DNA from: Planctomycetota bacterium
GTDB lineage: Bacteria; Planctomycetota; Planctomycetia; Pirellulales; Lacipirellulaceae
NCBI GenBank assembly: GCA_013152205.1
Contig: JAADGV010000039.1
Coordinates: forward strand, 1-60,412
Length of the DNA: 60,412 nucleotides
Direction: 5' to 3'
A program made the position numbers and the translations under genes. Positions within the stretch are counted from its first letter, which is position 1. Each line of letters starts with the position of its first letter. Under the pieces are notes generated by a model. It had not been told where the DNA came from. It was given only the letters and a program-made list of their open reading frames with translations, and made no database searches. Below, piece by piece: positions 44,770-54,180 of the stretch.

Positions 44770-45573
44770 CTAACCAAACGGGATCATCAGCCCGTCGTAA
44801 GCCATTTCGACGCCATCGGGCAGCGACACACTCATTGCATGGTCGAGGTCGTGCGAGATATGGGTGAGCAGCGTACGGCGAGGCTTGAGTTCTGCGGCGA
44901 CTGCCAACGCTTCGTCGAGTCCGAAGTGCGTGGTGTGAGGTTCACGTCGTAGGCAATCAAGAATCAGCACATCAAGCCCTTGCAGCTTCGCCATGCTCTC
45001 CGGCGGAATATGGTTGGTGTCGGTGCAGTAAGCGACATCACCAAAGCGAAAACCAAGCACCTTGAACCGTGGCCCATGTTCCAGTCGTACGGGCACAACC
45101 TGTTGCCCAAGCACGTCGAACGGATCAAGGCCAATCGACTGTATTTCCAGTTTTGGAACTGCGCCAACGTGCAAGTGGTCAGCCGAGCCGAAGGCGTAGT
45201 CGAACGACTTACGTATCCGAGCTTCGACCGCCGCTTCGCAGTAAAGCGGAATTGGCCCGTCCAGATAGAATTGCATCAGGCGCAAATCGTCGAGCCCAAA
45301 CACATGGTCAGCATGTTCGTGAGTGTAGGCGACCGCGTGGACCACCCCGATCTCTTCGCGGAGAAGCTGTTGCCGCAAGTCGGGCGGGGTGTCGATCAAC
45401 AAATTGCCGTCGGGAAATCCCAGCAGAATGCTACACCGAGTGCGGTTGTTACGCGGATTATCGCTCGTACAGACGTCGCAGCCACAACCAATCGCAGGAA
45501 CCCCCACCGAAGTCCCCGTGCCAAGAAAGACCAATTGGCCCGTAAGGTCGCGGCGATGAAGTTGGCTGGGCAC
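44770..45573 (-). CDS. Metallo-beta-lactamase-fold hydrolase, PhnP-like
   Basis: A 267-residue protein; GTG 45573 is preferred because the further-upstream TTG lies in repeat-like sequence. The N-terminus LVFLGTGTSVGVPAIGCGC followed by CDVC gives a PhnP-like Cys pair that binds a structural zinc. The catalytic motif is AYTHEHADHVFGLDDLR (HxHxDH), with LEHGPRFKVLGFRFGD and TLLTHISHDLDH downstream. The PhnP subfamily are phosphodiesterases; here the same fold may act on cyclic phosphates or other esters. No phosphonate genes are adjacent, so the substrate is uncertain. Confidence 0.85.
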   Translation of the reverse strand: MPSQLHRRDLTGQLVFLGTGTSVGVPAIGCGCDVCTSDNPRNNRTRCSILLGFPDGNLLIDTPPDLRQQLLREEIGVVHAVAYTHEHADHVFGLDDLRLMQFYLDGPIPLYCEAAVEARIRKSFDYAFGSADHLHVGAVPKLEIQSIGLDPFDVLGQQVVPVRLEHGPRFKVLGFRFGDVAYCTDTNHIPPESMAKLQGLDVLILDCLRREPHTTHFGLDEALAVAAELKPRRTLLTHISHDLDHAMSVSLPDGVEMAYDGLMIPFG

Positions 45574-45727
45574 TTTTAGTAGTTCCAAATTGGGTCAAAC
45601 AGAGCTGTCATTGGTCATTACAAAACGCCAAACTTTCAGCAAACGGTATCACTATACCACTAAGAGAACAGCAAAGTCATACTAGCTGCGAGCGGAAGCC
45701 GCAGTCGAGCCCACGACTCACGTTCCA

Positions 45728-46756
45728 CTAGCCCGCGGAAGTATGCGAAAGGTCAACCAGCTTCTTAAGCAATTCAGCGGCAGCCCCACTATCGAGCGTT
45801 TCTGCCGCAAGTACCGCCGCTTCGATCTGCGTGGCCGATTTGCCGGCGACCAAAAAACCAGCCGCCGCATTGATGACAACAATATCGCGAGCCGGCCCCG
45901 CTTCGCCAGCAAGCACGCTGCTGACCATCGCTCCGCTGGCCGCTGGCGTGTCGATCTGGATCGAGTCGAGCGCCGTCTTGGCCAGCCCAAAATCTTCGGG
46001 CTCCCACACAAATTCGCTCTCTCCACTGCTATCCACCAGTGTCACGTCGGTTGAGGTGGCGAGTGTGACCTCGCCCAGCCCATCTTGCCCGCTAACAACC
46101 AGCGCACGCTCGACTCCCAGTATACCCAAGGCAGCCCCGATGAGCGTGCGAAACTCAGGCCGACCAACGCCAAGCAACTGGTAGCACGCACCAGCCGGGT
46201 TGGCCAGCGGGCCGAGTAGATTGAAGATAGTACGGATACCCAGTTTTTTACGCACCGCGCCGACGTGTTTCATCGCAGGGTGCATAAGCGGCGCAAAGCA
46301 AAAACAGATGCCCAATTCGTCGAGACAGCGCTCGACTTGGGTGACGTTGGCATCAATGTTGACTCCCAGTTCAGCCAGCACGTCTGCTGAGCCACTCTTG
46401 CTGGTAATGCTGCGGTTGCCATGCTTGGCAAGCGGAACGCCCCCGGCAGCGATCACCAATGCCGCCGTGGTGCTGATATTGAAAGTTTTGCTGCCCCCGC
46501 CGCCAGTCCCACACGTGTCGAGCAGCTTTTTGTGGTGGCTACGAATCGGGGTCATGTTGGCTCGCATCGCTGCAGCGGCTCCGGCGACTTCGGCAACGGT
46601 TTCTCCCTTGGCACTCAAAGTGGTGAGGAGCAAGCCAATTTGCTCCTCGCTGCAAGCACCGGTCATTATTTGGTTGATGGCGTCGGTCATTTGTTCGCGA
46701 GACAAATCGTGACCACCAGAGACCAGACCAAGCAGCGTATTAAACGAATCGCTCAT
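45728..46756 (-). CDS. trpD: Anthranilate phosphoribosyltransferase
   Basis: A 342-residue protein. DTCGTGGGGSKTFNISTTAA (PRPP-binding glycine loop and Ser/Thr), the anthranilate site HGNRSITSKSGSADVLAELG, the helix RTIFNLLGPLANPAGA, and LVVSGQDGLGEV. It joins anthranilate and PRPP in tryptophan synthesis. ATG 46756 is preferred because the nine residues before it (IFWEKRTS) do not belong to the fold. No other trp gene adjoins. Length usual (~340). Confidence 0.95.
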   Translation of the reverse strand: MSDSFNTLLGLVSGGHDLSREQMTDAINQIMTGACSEEQIGLLLTTLSAKGETVAEVAGAAAAMRANMTPIRSHHKKLLDTCGTGGGGSKTFNISTTAALVIAAGGVPLAKHGNRSITSKSGSADVLAELGVNIDANVTQVERCLDELGICFCFAPLMHPAMKHVGAVRKKLGIRTIFNLLGPLANPAGACYQLLGVGRPEFRTLIGAALGILGVERALVVSGQDGLGEVTLATSTDVTLVDSSGESEFVWEPEDFGLAKTALDSIQIDTPAASGAMVSSVLAGEAGPARDIVVINAAAGFLVAGKSATQIEAAVLAAETLDSGAAAELLKKLVDLSHTSAG

Positions 46757-46854
46757 GGACGTACGTTTTTCCCAGAAAATCAATCGGCAGCACAGAGGTA
46801 TCTTTTACAGTACCCAACCACTCGAATGTCGGCAAGCGATACAATGCCAAACTC

Positions 46855-46951
46855 AGGACGATTGCAAAGTCGCTGATTCTGTAGTAGCTGCGGGCGGAAG
46901 CCGCAGTTTTTTCAGATTCAACCGCAGCTTCCGCCTGCGGCTAGCATGAAT
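46855..46951. repeat. ~100-bp palindromic element, copy 3
   Basis: Starts CAGGACGATTGCAAAGTCG and ends GCGGCTAGCATGAA. Inside, TGCGGGCGGAAGCCGCAG is mirrored by CCGCAGCTTCCGCCTGCGG around TTTTTTCAGATTCAA. Same family as 15322-15433 and 39631-39733. Confidence 0.7.
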
Positions 46952-47075
46952 TCGCGATGCTTCGCGTTGTGCAAACAAAAATGGCCCAGAGTTTCTCAAC
47001 AATGTGCTTGTTGTCCTCGGCTAGTCGTCCTAGAATGCTCGCTGAAAATCCCCTCTACGATGGCAAGAAGCCAAA

Positions 47076-48005
47076 ATGGCAAGAAAAATTCTTCTCGACG
47101 TCGATCCGGGCATTGCCGATGCAATGGCCCTCTGTTTGGCCTTGGGCGATCCACGTTTAGACGTCGTTGCCGTGACAGCAACGGGCGGCAATGTGGCGCC
47201 AGAGCGATCCACACGCAATGTCCAAGCGATCATCGAGCAAATCGACCCCGCCCGCCTGCCACGCATTGGTGCAGCAGACCCCAAGCAGCCCCTTCGCACC
47301 GATGGGCGCGAGCTGAGCGGATCAGACGGATTGTGTGGGGCAGATTTCGGCGTCGCCGAGCATCATCATCGACACCCCTCGGCAAAGGTAATCGCCGACG
47401 AAATTCGCGCAGCACCGGGCCAATTGACGATTATCGCAGGCGGCCCCCTGAGCAATCTGGCGACCGTCTTTCAGCGCGAACCCGACTTAGCCACCCAGGT
47501 GGGCCATTTGATCATCGTCGGCGGAACGCTGGCAGGCCCGGGCAATGTGACGGCCGCGGCTGAGTTCAACATCTTCTGCGACGCCGAGGCCGCTCGGCTC
47601 GTTTTCCGCTCGCCCGTCACAAAAACCCTGCTGCCGCTGGATGTCAGCTCCGAGGTCATCTTAGATTTCGGGGTGCTAGACCAATTGCCTGCGGAGTCGA
47701 CCGGCGTAGGCCGCGTGCTGCGAGGGATATTGCCCGGGGCCTATCGGGCGTTCCGCCAACGGCTAGGCCTCGAGGGCATCTACGTACCCGAAGTGGTCGC
47801 GGTGATCGCAGCCCTGCACCCCGAGCTATTGATCACCGAGCCATTGTTCTGCGACGTCGAGACTTCCGGCGATTTGACCTATGGGGCGACCGTACTCGAT
47901 CGGCGTCAAATATCCCCAGACCAACCAAACATGGATGTCATCTTCGAGCTAGACATCAACGCCGCAATCGACGGAATCTTACGAAGCCTAAGGCAAGCAG
48001 TTTAA
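47076..48005 (+). CDS. Nucleoside-hydrolase-family protein, altered active site
   Basis: A 309-residue protein with the inosine-uridine nucleoside hydrolase fold: ILLDVDPGIADAMALCLALG, ATGGNVAPERSTRNVQAIIE, IIVGGTLAGPGNVTAAAEFN and FNIFCDAEAARLVF. Two features differ from active members. The Ca-site motif DxDPGxDDA reads DVDPGIADA, with one Asp changed to Ala. The catalytic His-Asp of the HDPLAVA segment seems to be replaced (VPEVVAVIAALHPELL). The enzyme normally splits the ribose-base bond. It may therefore have other substrates or weak activity. A single gene. Confidence 0.85.
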   Translation: MARKILLDVDPGIADAMALCLALGDPRLDVVAVTATGGNVAPERSTRNVQAIIEQIDPARLPRIGAADPKQPLRTDGRELSGSDGLCGADFGVAEHHHRHPSAKVIADEIRAAPGQLTIIAGGPLSNLATVFQREPDLATQVGHLIIVGGTLAGPGNVTAAAEFNIFCDAEAARLVFRSPVTKTLLPLDVSSEVILDFGVLDQLPAESTGVGRVLRGILPGAYRAFRQRLGLEGIYVPEVVAVIAALHPELLITEPLFCDVETSGDLTYGATVLDRRQISPDQPNMDVIFELDINAAIDGILRSLRQAV

Positions 48006-48029
48006 AAAGTTCCACCCCACTGTAACTCT

Positions 48030-48053
48030 ATAGCCCGGCCATCCTGGCCGGAA
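48030..48053. repeat. ATAGCCCGGCCATCC repeat, copy 1
   Basis: ATAGCCCGGCCATCCTGGCC followed by GGAA. Hairpin CCGGCCA-TCC-TGGCCGG, 7-bp stem. It lies 25 nt after the nucleoside hydrolase stop. Copies 2-6 are at 49703, 50887, 54142, 56534 and 58874. Confidence 0.8.
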
Positions 48054-48076
48054 TCCACACCGCCCCAAGTGGAACC

Positions 48077-48139
48077 CGTTAGCGGTGTCGGCTACGACAT
48101 CTCTCTCGCAAAACACTCTTGCAAACAGAATAAGGTAAA
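48077..48139. repeat. CGTTAGCGGTGTCGG repeat family, copy 3
   Basis: CGTTAGCGGTGTCGGCTACG with CGCAAAACACTCTTGC and AATAAGGTAAAA. Related to copies at 30447, 34173 and 57277. Confidence 0.75.
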
Positions 48140-48224
48140 ACGTTCTAACGACCGATTTCTTTGTGTGGCACAAATATTTATTCGACAGGATTAACAGGAT
48201 CAGTACTCAGACTGAAAAGAAGTT

Positions 48225-48342
48225 AACCTGCGAATCACGCGAATAAATTCCAATTTTTCTCGATGAAATTACCTCCTCGAACTTGCCGCAAGTTGAAAAT
48301 CGAGTCTTTTTCGCGTCTATTCGCGTGATTCGCGGGCTTTAT
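48225..48342. repeat. Inverted repeat CGCGAATCACGCGAATA type
   Basis: CTGCGAATCACGCGAATAAA (about 48226) and TCTATTCGCGTGATTCGCGG (about 48316) are inverted, about 70 bp apart. A single arm of this type (TCTATCCGCGTGATTCGCGG) is also at about 35773, before ettA's 3' end. The rest of 48006-48547 has a GACAGGATTAACAGGATCAG scrap and CTCTGCGCCTCTGCGAGAC-type scraps, with no gene. Confidence 0.6.
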
Positions 48343-48547
48343 CATGCCCTACGGTTTCACTTTGAGTTAATAAGATCTCGTTGAGACGGCAGAGCTACAA
48401 CGTTCCGGTTTTCTCTGCTGTCTCTGCGCCTCTGCGAGACATTCCTTTCTCTTGTTTCCTTTGCGACTTAGCGCCTTTGCGAGAAATTCCTACTTGTTTG
48501 GTTGCGGCTTTGCCCCGCTGGGCCTTCGTGGCGAGAAATCCAGGCTA

Positions 48548-49678
48548 CTACTGCTTCTTCAGCAATTCGGCGAAGTCCGCATGTTTACCAATCTGCACCT
48601 GGATCGTTTGAACTTTTCGGTCGCGAAAGATGACCAAGTCGACTTGACGCCCGATTTCTGTCCGTAACACGAGATTGATCAGATGTTGATCGTCTTCAAC
48701 CTGCATGCCATCGAAGTGAAGAATCACATCGTCGACTTGCAGCTTTGCGAGCGAAGCCGGAGAACCCTCGGTCACAAAGGTAACACGGGTTCCTTTACGC
48801 CGTTTGAGTCCCACATAGCGTGCCGAGGCAGAATCGAAGTTGCCATCAAGCCGGACGCCCAAGAAGCCTCGCTCGACGTGGCCGTCTTCGATCAACTGAC
48901 GCATAATGCGAACGGCAATGTTAATCGGAATCGAAAAGCCAATGCCTTCGTTGCCGCCCGAGTTGCTGGCAATGGCCGTGTTGAGGCCAATCACTTCGCC
49001 TCGCAGATTCACCAGCGGGCCACCACTGTTGCCAGGGTTGATGGCCGCATCGGTCTGTAAAAACTTTTGATAGACAACCTCGCCATCGCCCAGGTCGAGA
49101 TTCGAACGTCCCTTCGCGCTGATAATACCACGCGTAACACTGCGACGAAGATTAAACGGGCTGCCAAATGCCAGAACGATGTCGCCGATTTCGGCCAAGT
49201 CGCTGTCGCCAATACGGGCAGGGACAAGCTCCGAAGCTTCGACAGCCAGAACCGCAATGTCGGTTTCGGCATCGCTCCAAATTTTCGTCGGCTCAAGTTG
49301 TCGGCCATCGGAGAGTTCCAGACGAATAAGGTTTTCTCGCGAGTGTTTGATGACGTGCCGATTGGTCAGCACATAGTCGTGGCCACGGTATCGAACCAAA
49401 ACTGCTGAGCCAGCTTCTTCGACATCGCGACGAAAACGATATTGGGGCAGGGGAGTGGCTTCGATATGGACCACCGAGGGCGAAACCAGTTTGGCCACCC
49501 GTTTGTAGATGCCAAGTTCGCGACTGAGAGCTTCGACGTCGCGAGCCAAATCCGTAAATTCAGATTCGCGGTCGGGCTGCTGAGCAACCAGCGTTGGGCA
49601 CACGACGAGGGCAAACAGCGAAACCGCCAGCAACGGCCAAACACGCTGAGTAAAAAAACAGTTTCTGAGGGACATCAT
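48548..49678 (-). CDS. HtrA/DegP-type trypsin-like serine protease with PDZ
   Basis: A 376-residue protein. The signal peptide is RVWPLLAVSLFALVVCPTLV. The catalytic triad is visible: His in VLTNRHVIKHS, Asp in DAETDIAVLAVEA, and Ser in NPGNSGGPLVNLRGEV. A single PDZ domain occupies ~275-365 (FVTEGSPASLAKLQVDDVIL). DegP and DegQ have two PDZ domains; DegS has one. It degrades or senses misfolded envelope proteins in the periplasm. ATG ATG at 49673-49678 offers two starts. The DksA-like gene lies upstream on the same strand, 160 nt away. Confidence 0.93.
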   Translation of the reverse strand: MMSLRNCFFTQRVWPLLAVSLFALVVCPTLVAQQPDRESEFTDLARDVEALSRELGIYKRVAKLVSPSVVHIEATPLPQYRFRRDVEEAGSAVLVRYRGHDYVLTNRHVIKHSRENLIRLELSDGRQLEPTKIWSDAETDIAVLAVEASELVPARIGDSDLAEIGDIVLAFGSPFNLRRSVTRGIISAKGRSNLDLGDGEVVYQKFLQTDAAINPGNSGGPLVNLRGEVIGLNTAIASNSGGNEGIGFSIPINIAVRIMRQLIEDGHVERGFLGVRLDGNFDSASARYVGLKRRKGTRVTFVTEGSPASLAKLQVDDVILHFDGMQVEDDQHLINLVLRTEIGRQVDLVIFRDRKVQTIQVQIGKHADFAELLKKQ

Positions 49679-49702
49679 GGGTTCCCTAAACGATGGGACT
49701 CT

Positions 49703-49726
49703 ACAGCCCGGTCATCCTGGCCGGGA
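49703..49726. repeat. ATAGCCCGGCCATCC repeat, copy 2
   Basis: ACAGCCCGGTCATCCTGGCC followed by GGGA; diverged copy just upstream of the HtrA-like gene start. Confidence 0.7.
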
Positions 49727-49838
49727 ACACCGGAACACACGACCGTGCTACGTTCTAGGCAGCCGTTTGGCACTCGGTTTCGATTATACCGTAGCCGAAT
49801 CTGAGCGACCAAATTTTCTGCCTAGAAGAAAACTCAAG

Positions 49839-50255
49839 TTACGAGGTTTCTGCGTCACTGTACGAGCTGTCGAAGGCACGGTCCCAGTCGTTAGGCGCAC
49901 TAACGGCACCCGATTCCGAGGCTCGTTGGCAATCGATGCACGTCATCGCATACGGAAGCGCGTTGAGTCGGGCCAACGGAATCTTGCTCTGGCAAACCTC
50001 GCATTGGCCATAGTTGCCTTCGCGGATACGCTCCAGCGCGGTTTCGATCTGAGCCAACTCACGGCTTTCGACTTCCGCCAGCTGAGAACTGATTTCATCT
50101 TGAGCGGCATCCAGAGCAGCATCGACCACATCGCCGCCGGTTTGCTCGGGCAAAGACTTGAGCAAGCTCAAATCGCCGGCCAACGCTTGGCGCAAAGCAT
50201 CGCGTCGAAGTATGAGCAGAGATCGCAGTTTCTGGATGGAATCTTTGCGTGCCAT
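49839..50255 (-). CDS. DksA/TraR-type C4 zinc-finger protein
   Basis: A 138-residue protein. ATG 50255 is preferred because GAAGGTGAT precedes it, while the upstream frame includes low-complexity sequence. The N-terminal two-thirds is a long helical hairpin (RRDALRQALAGDL, AELAQIETALERIREGNYG). The zinc site is CEVCQSKIPLARLNALPYAM then TCIDC, i.e. C-x2-C-x17-C-x2-C, as in DksA. DksA-like proteins enter the RNA polymerase secondary channel and modulate initiation, often with ppGpp. The Asp pair at the coiled-coil tip of DksA (DxxDxA) is visible in GGDVVDAALDAAQDEI, which supports a DksA-like role. Confidence 0.88.
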   Translation of the reverse strand: MARKDSIQKLRSLLILRRDALRQALAGDLSLLKSLPEQTGGDVVDAALDAAQDEISSQLAEVESRELAQIETALERIREGNYGQCEVCQSKIPLARLNALPYAMTCIDCQRASESGAVSAPNDWDRAFDSSYSDAETS

Positions 50256-50959
50256 GGTAATATCACCTTCACAATTGGGCCGCGACGCCCTGCCTCCTTG
50301 ATACACGTGCCTAACGTCTACTAGACGGTCGCGATTGCCTCTTCTCTCTGTTCACATACGTGGTAAACGGCGATCCAGTTGCCGTTGATACCCGTTGCGA
50401 TAAACACCATCCAAGTTCCCAAATGGTGGGCATCGGAAACCCGGATGTACCGTAACTATAGTACGCACCTGTGGGCAAAAGGGTCGGTGCGAGAAATTCT
50501 GCCGTTTTTCTCTTCAATGGCGTCGTTTAATTTAACGCTAAGTTGTTTTGTAGTAACGTCTTACGGGAATGGCCTGAGGGGCAAGACCAGGCAAAGCAAA
50601 CCGGTGTTACTCGTGGAATTCGATAGACAATCCTGAATATTGCCCCATAGGCCTCTCTTGCGCGGGCGATGCAGTCGTCAGCACTTTTGTACATCGGCCC
50701 GTTGGGTCGGCCCGTACGCGTGTTTTTCCTGCCACCCTAAAATTCAGCACGACCGATGGCACTCCCACAATCCCCCATTTTTAGAAAGTTACGCCAGCTT
50801 TCTGTGACCTACGCTTGCATACGGTAGAAATCTAGCCTTTCGGCGCAGGTTCTATAGACACCATCCCACCGGGATGGCTGATCTCCATAGCCCGGCCATC
50901 CTGGCCGGAAAACAACACGCATAACATCCCAAGAAGACAGCAAGACGCAAGAGCACCAA
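50256..50959. other. Spacer without a confident gene
   Basis: Short frames exist (an 85-codon one at 50379-50636) but they lack ribosome sites and protein-like composition. A hairpin CATCCCACCGGGATG is at about 50862, directly before repeat copy 3 at 50887-50910. It probably holds the promoter of the FHA gene. Confidence 0.4.
50887..50910. repeat. ATAGCCCGGCCATCC repeat, copy 3
   Basis: ATAGCCCGGCCATCCTGGCC followed by GGAA, exact consensus, 50 nt upstream of the FHA protein start. Confidence 0.8.
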
Positions 50960-53900
50960 ATGAGCACACTCATCAGCGACAAAACTGAAAACACAACGGC
51001 AACATCACGGCTAGCCTTGCGCGTGATACAGTCGGGGGTTGAGAAAAAAACGATTAACCTCAAAAAAGGTAAATGCACCATCGGGTCGAGTGCAAGCTGT
51101 CGGATTCAGTTGGTTGGCAGCGGAGTCAGGCCGTTGCACTGTTTAGTGGTTCAAAACGAAAAAGAGACGGTCGCCACTCGATGGGCGCCGGGCGTGTTGC
51201 TGAATGGTCGCGACTTTGCCACCGCAACGATTCAGCAAGGCGATTGCCTTCAGATTGGTGATGTGCAACTCCATCTGATTACTGAGCAGGAGGCTGGCAA
51301 GCCGAAGGCATCATCCTCAGCGGAAGTGGCGCCAGAGGTGCCAAGCCAATTTCCACAAAACGAATCAACCCAGCAAGTTGCTAAGCAGGAAAAAACTCAA
51401 GAGACTCCTGCTTCCTACGAGCCAAGCCAATTATCCGCCGACCGTTTGGTGACGAAGCTTTGGACGGCAAACTATCAGGCTCGTCGCCGCTGTCGTGGTC
51501 TGGTGTTGTCGTTGCGAGAGCTGCGTGCCGAGGCAGGTAGCACCGATCAACAGATATTCTCGTTGCAAGAAGAACTGCGCGGCGCACTCGAAGAACGCGC
51601 ACGAATAACTAGCGAGTTGGAGCAGATTCGCACCAACGCTGCTGAACGAGAATTGCAGATCGCCGGAGAGATGGACAGCCTGATTGAGGCACTCAATGCC
51701 GCCGACTCGCAATCGAGCGACACCGCAACGATCTCGGTCGAGCATGCTGCCGAGCGTGAGCAGCTCGGCGGACAGATATCCCAGCTAACCGCCGAACGTG
51801 AGCAGTTGCAAGGCGAGCGAGAGCAGTTGGCCGACACATGCAAACAATACGAACAACAACAGCAGGGTTGGCAGCAGTCGCTTGAAGAACGCGACCAGCG
51901 GATCGGCGAATTGCTGCGAGAAATGCAGCAAGCCCACAGCGAAATTCTCGCAGCCGAAGAGCGAGGGGCCGAGCAAAACGCCGGATATCAAAATCTACAA
52001 AACGAACTAAACGAGCTGATTTCCGAACGAGATCAATTGGTTGCCGTTCGCAGCGAGTACGAAAATCGCCAACAGGAGTGGGAGCAAACCCTCGCCGAAA
52101 AAGATCGGCAACTCGAAGAGCTACAAAGCGAGTTTGCCAGCTTGTGTGAGTCGACGCAGCAGTTTGACGAACAAATTGTCGGGCTCAACCATCGGGCCGA
52201 GGAGTCGCAACATCGACTGATTGAGTTGCAAACCGAGCGAGACGAGTTCTCGGCGTCCCAAGCAAACTTTTCAGAGCGGTATCATGAGCTGGAGCAGGTA
52301 CTGGCCGAGCGTGACCAAAGCATCGAACAGCTACGCGAAGAACTCGCCCACGGGCAAACTCTCGTGCAGCAAACCGAACAGCAAATCGCTGAGCAAGTGG
52401 CTCGCACCGACAAGGCTCAGCAGGAGCTTTCGCAGTTGCAAGCCGAGTGCGCTGAATTGCGAGCGGCACAGAATACCTCCGAAGATCGTCAACGGGAGCT
52501 AGAAGAGACTCTCGCAGAGCGTGAGCGAGCGATCCAGGACATGCAAACCGAGCAGAGGCGGCTTTGCGAGGTGTTGCATTCTTTTGAAGAGGGATCGTTT
52601 GCACAAGTCGACGCCGGCAAGCGTTTAGAAGAAGAGCTAGCAAACGCTTGCACCAAGCGTGACGAACTTGAAGCCGGTCAGCTCGAACGTGACCAACGAA
52701 TGGCTGAACTTCAAAATTCGCTAGAAGAACGCGATCATAAGATCGCCGAGTTAGCCGAGCAACTGACCACCGCAGGGCAAGCTCGCGTTGAACTCGAAGC
52801 CGAGATCACAAGACGCAACGACGCCTATCAGACGCTAGAGACCGAGGTCGACGCATTGCGTAATCAATGCGAAACCTTATCGTCAGAAAATTCGGCAAGT
52901 AACAGTCGAGAAAACGACCTTCAACAAACTGCGACCGATTATCAGCAGCGTTTGGAGACGCTAGAGACCGAACTCCAAGAGATTCGCCAGCAGCGACAAT
53001 CGCTGGAAGAGGCACTTGCCGAGCGAGCAGAAGCATTCTCCCAGCATGAAATGGTGCAACAGGAGTTGCAAGATCGCAATGAAAAACTAGAACAAGAAAA
53101 CCGCGCTGAACTCGAGCGCCGACAGAATTTGGATCAAGAAGTTGCCGAACGAACGCAACGCGTAGAGCTGCTAGAAGTCGATCTCCAAAGCGTGCATGCC
53201 GAGCTAGGGCGAACCGTAGAGCAGGTTTCCAAGCTAGAAACCGAGCGGACAGCCGCCGAAGAATTGCTCGCCGAGGCCCAGCAGATGCTAACCGAAAAAG
53301 CATCGTTAGAAGAAACTCCCGCTCCGGGAGTAGAAACTGAAGCCGAAGCCACGGTTTCAGAAGCAGAAGAAACGCATAGCGAAAGCCCCGTAGACGAGGC
53401 GATAGATCGACTACGCAACCTGGCCGCTTCGCCAGAGCCAGAGTCTGAGCCAGAAACCCCCAAAGAAGAATTCAAACCAACCTCGTTTATCGATCAGTAT
53501 AGCAACATGCTGGACGAAAATGGCGAGGAAGATTTCGAGCCCGTAGAGCCTACCCCAGCGGCACCCGTAGCCCCTGTCGAGTCGAGCTTGAACGAGGAAT
53601 CCGACGAGGTAGCGCTCGAAGACTACATGGCGAAAATGATGCAGCGAATGTGTGGCGAGTCGCAGCCCGAAGATCGCTCGAAGCTGCCTTCAAGTCCTCC
53701 AGCAGACTCTCCCGCCGTTGTCGAAGCGGTTCCGCAGCCACAGCGTCCCGAAGAAATTGCCGAAGTTCTAAAACCGCTTGGCTTAGAAGAACTCGGACAG
53801 ACCTCACAAAAGCCAGAGCTACCAACAAGTTTGGCCGCGATGCGAGAGTTGGCCAACAGCTCGGCCCGGCATGCAATCGCCAAGCATCACAAACGGCGAT

Positions 53901-54145
53901 ACCTAGAAAATACCATCGGCCAAATCGCTATTTGCATCACCCTACTGGTGGTTGCAACCTACCTACTACTGTCGGCTGAGGGAAACCAAAACAGCTTCAT
54001 CGCCGGATGCACAGCAGCAGCCGTAGGCGGAGCATGGGGCCTATGGTTGACCGTAGGAGCAATCCGCTCAGGCTCGCCCACAGAAAAAGCCCCCGCCGAA
54101 CTCCCCGTAGACGACAGCCCACTACCCATCGAGACAAGCCCATAG
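50960..54145 (+). CDS. FHA-domain, long coiled-coil membrane protein
   Basis: A 1061-residue protein. Residues ~15-110 form an FHA domain (GKCTIGSSASCRIQLVGSGV, RPLHCLVV, VLLNGRDF, LQIGDVQLHLI), which recognises phosphothreonine. The canonical GR, SxxH and NG motifs are only partly kept (IGSSASCRI, RPLH, LNGRDF). Residues ~150-780 are a Glu/Gln/Leu-rich coiled coil with repeats such as LAERDQSIEQLREEL. An acidic linker with EEDFEPVEPTPAAPVAPVES follows. Near 985-1035, two membrane helices (IGQIAICITLLVVATYLLLS, FIAGCTAAAVGGAWGLWLTV) anchor the C-terminus. No kinase is adjacent. The stop codon lies in a dispersed repeat. Likely a structural or scaffolding protein of the inner membrane. Confidence 0.85.
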   Translation: MSTLISDKTENTTATSRLALRVIQSGVEKKTINLKKGKCTIGSSASCRIQLVGSGVRPLHCLVVQNEKETVATRWAPGVLLNGRDFATATIQQGDCLQIGDVQLHLITEQEAGKPKASSSAEVAPEVPSQFPQNESTQQVAKQEKTQETPASYEPSQLSADRLVTKLWTANYQARRRCRGLVLSLRELRAEAGSTDQQIFSLQEELRGALEERARITSELEQIRTNAAERELQIAGEMDSLIEALNAADSQSSDTATISVEHAAEREQLGGQISQLTAEREQLQGEREQLADTCKQYEQQQQGWQQSLEERDQRIGELLREMQQAHSEILAAEERGAEQNAGYQNLQNELNELISERDQLVAVRSEYENRQQEWEQTLAEKDRQLEELQSEFASLCESTQQFDEQIVGLNHRAEESQHRLIELQTERDEFSASQANFSERYHELEQVLAERDQSIEQLREELAHGQTLVQQTEQQIAEQVARTDKAQQELSQLQAECAELRAAQNTSEDRQRELEETLAERERAIQDMQTEQRRLCEVLHSFEEGSFAQVDAGKRLEEELANACTKRDELEAGQLERDQRMAELQNSLEERDHKIAELAEQLTTAGQARVELEAEITRRNDAYQTLETEVDALRNQCETLSSENSASNSRENDLQQTATDYQQRLETLETELQEIRQQRQSLEEALAERAEAFSQHEMVQQELQDRNEKLEQENRAELERRQNLDQEVAERTQRVELLEVDLQSVHAELGRTVEQVSKLETERTAAEELLAEAQQMLTEKASLEETPAPGVETEAEATVSEAEETHSESPVDEAIDRLRNLAASPEPESEPETPKEEFKPTSFIDQYSNMLDENGEEDFEPVEPTPAAPVAPVESSLNEESDEVALEDYMAKMMQRMCGESQPEDRSKLPSSPPADSPAVVEAVPQPQRPEEIAEVLKPLGLEELGQTSQKPELPTSLAAMRELANSSARHAIAKHHKRRYLENTIGQIAICITLLVVATYLLLSAEGNQNSFIAGCTAAAVGGAWGLWLTVGAIRSGSPTEKAPAELPVDDSPLPIETSP

Positions 54146-54165
54146 CCCGGCCATCCTGGCCGGAA
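54142..54165. repeat. ATAGCCCGGCCATCC repeat, copy 4, overlaps a stop codon
   Basis: ATAGCCCGGCCATCCTGGCC followed by GGAA. TAG at 54143-54145 is the stop codon of the FHA gene. Confidence 0.85.
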
Positions 54166-54180
54166 GAACCATAACCTGCA

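Noticed and set aside
48077..48139. Possible transcription terminator after the nucleoside hydrolase gene
   Set aside because: The stem is weak in this copy and there is no T tract. It belongs to a dispersed repeat family.
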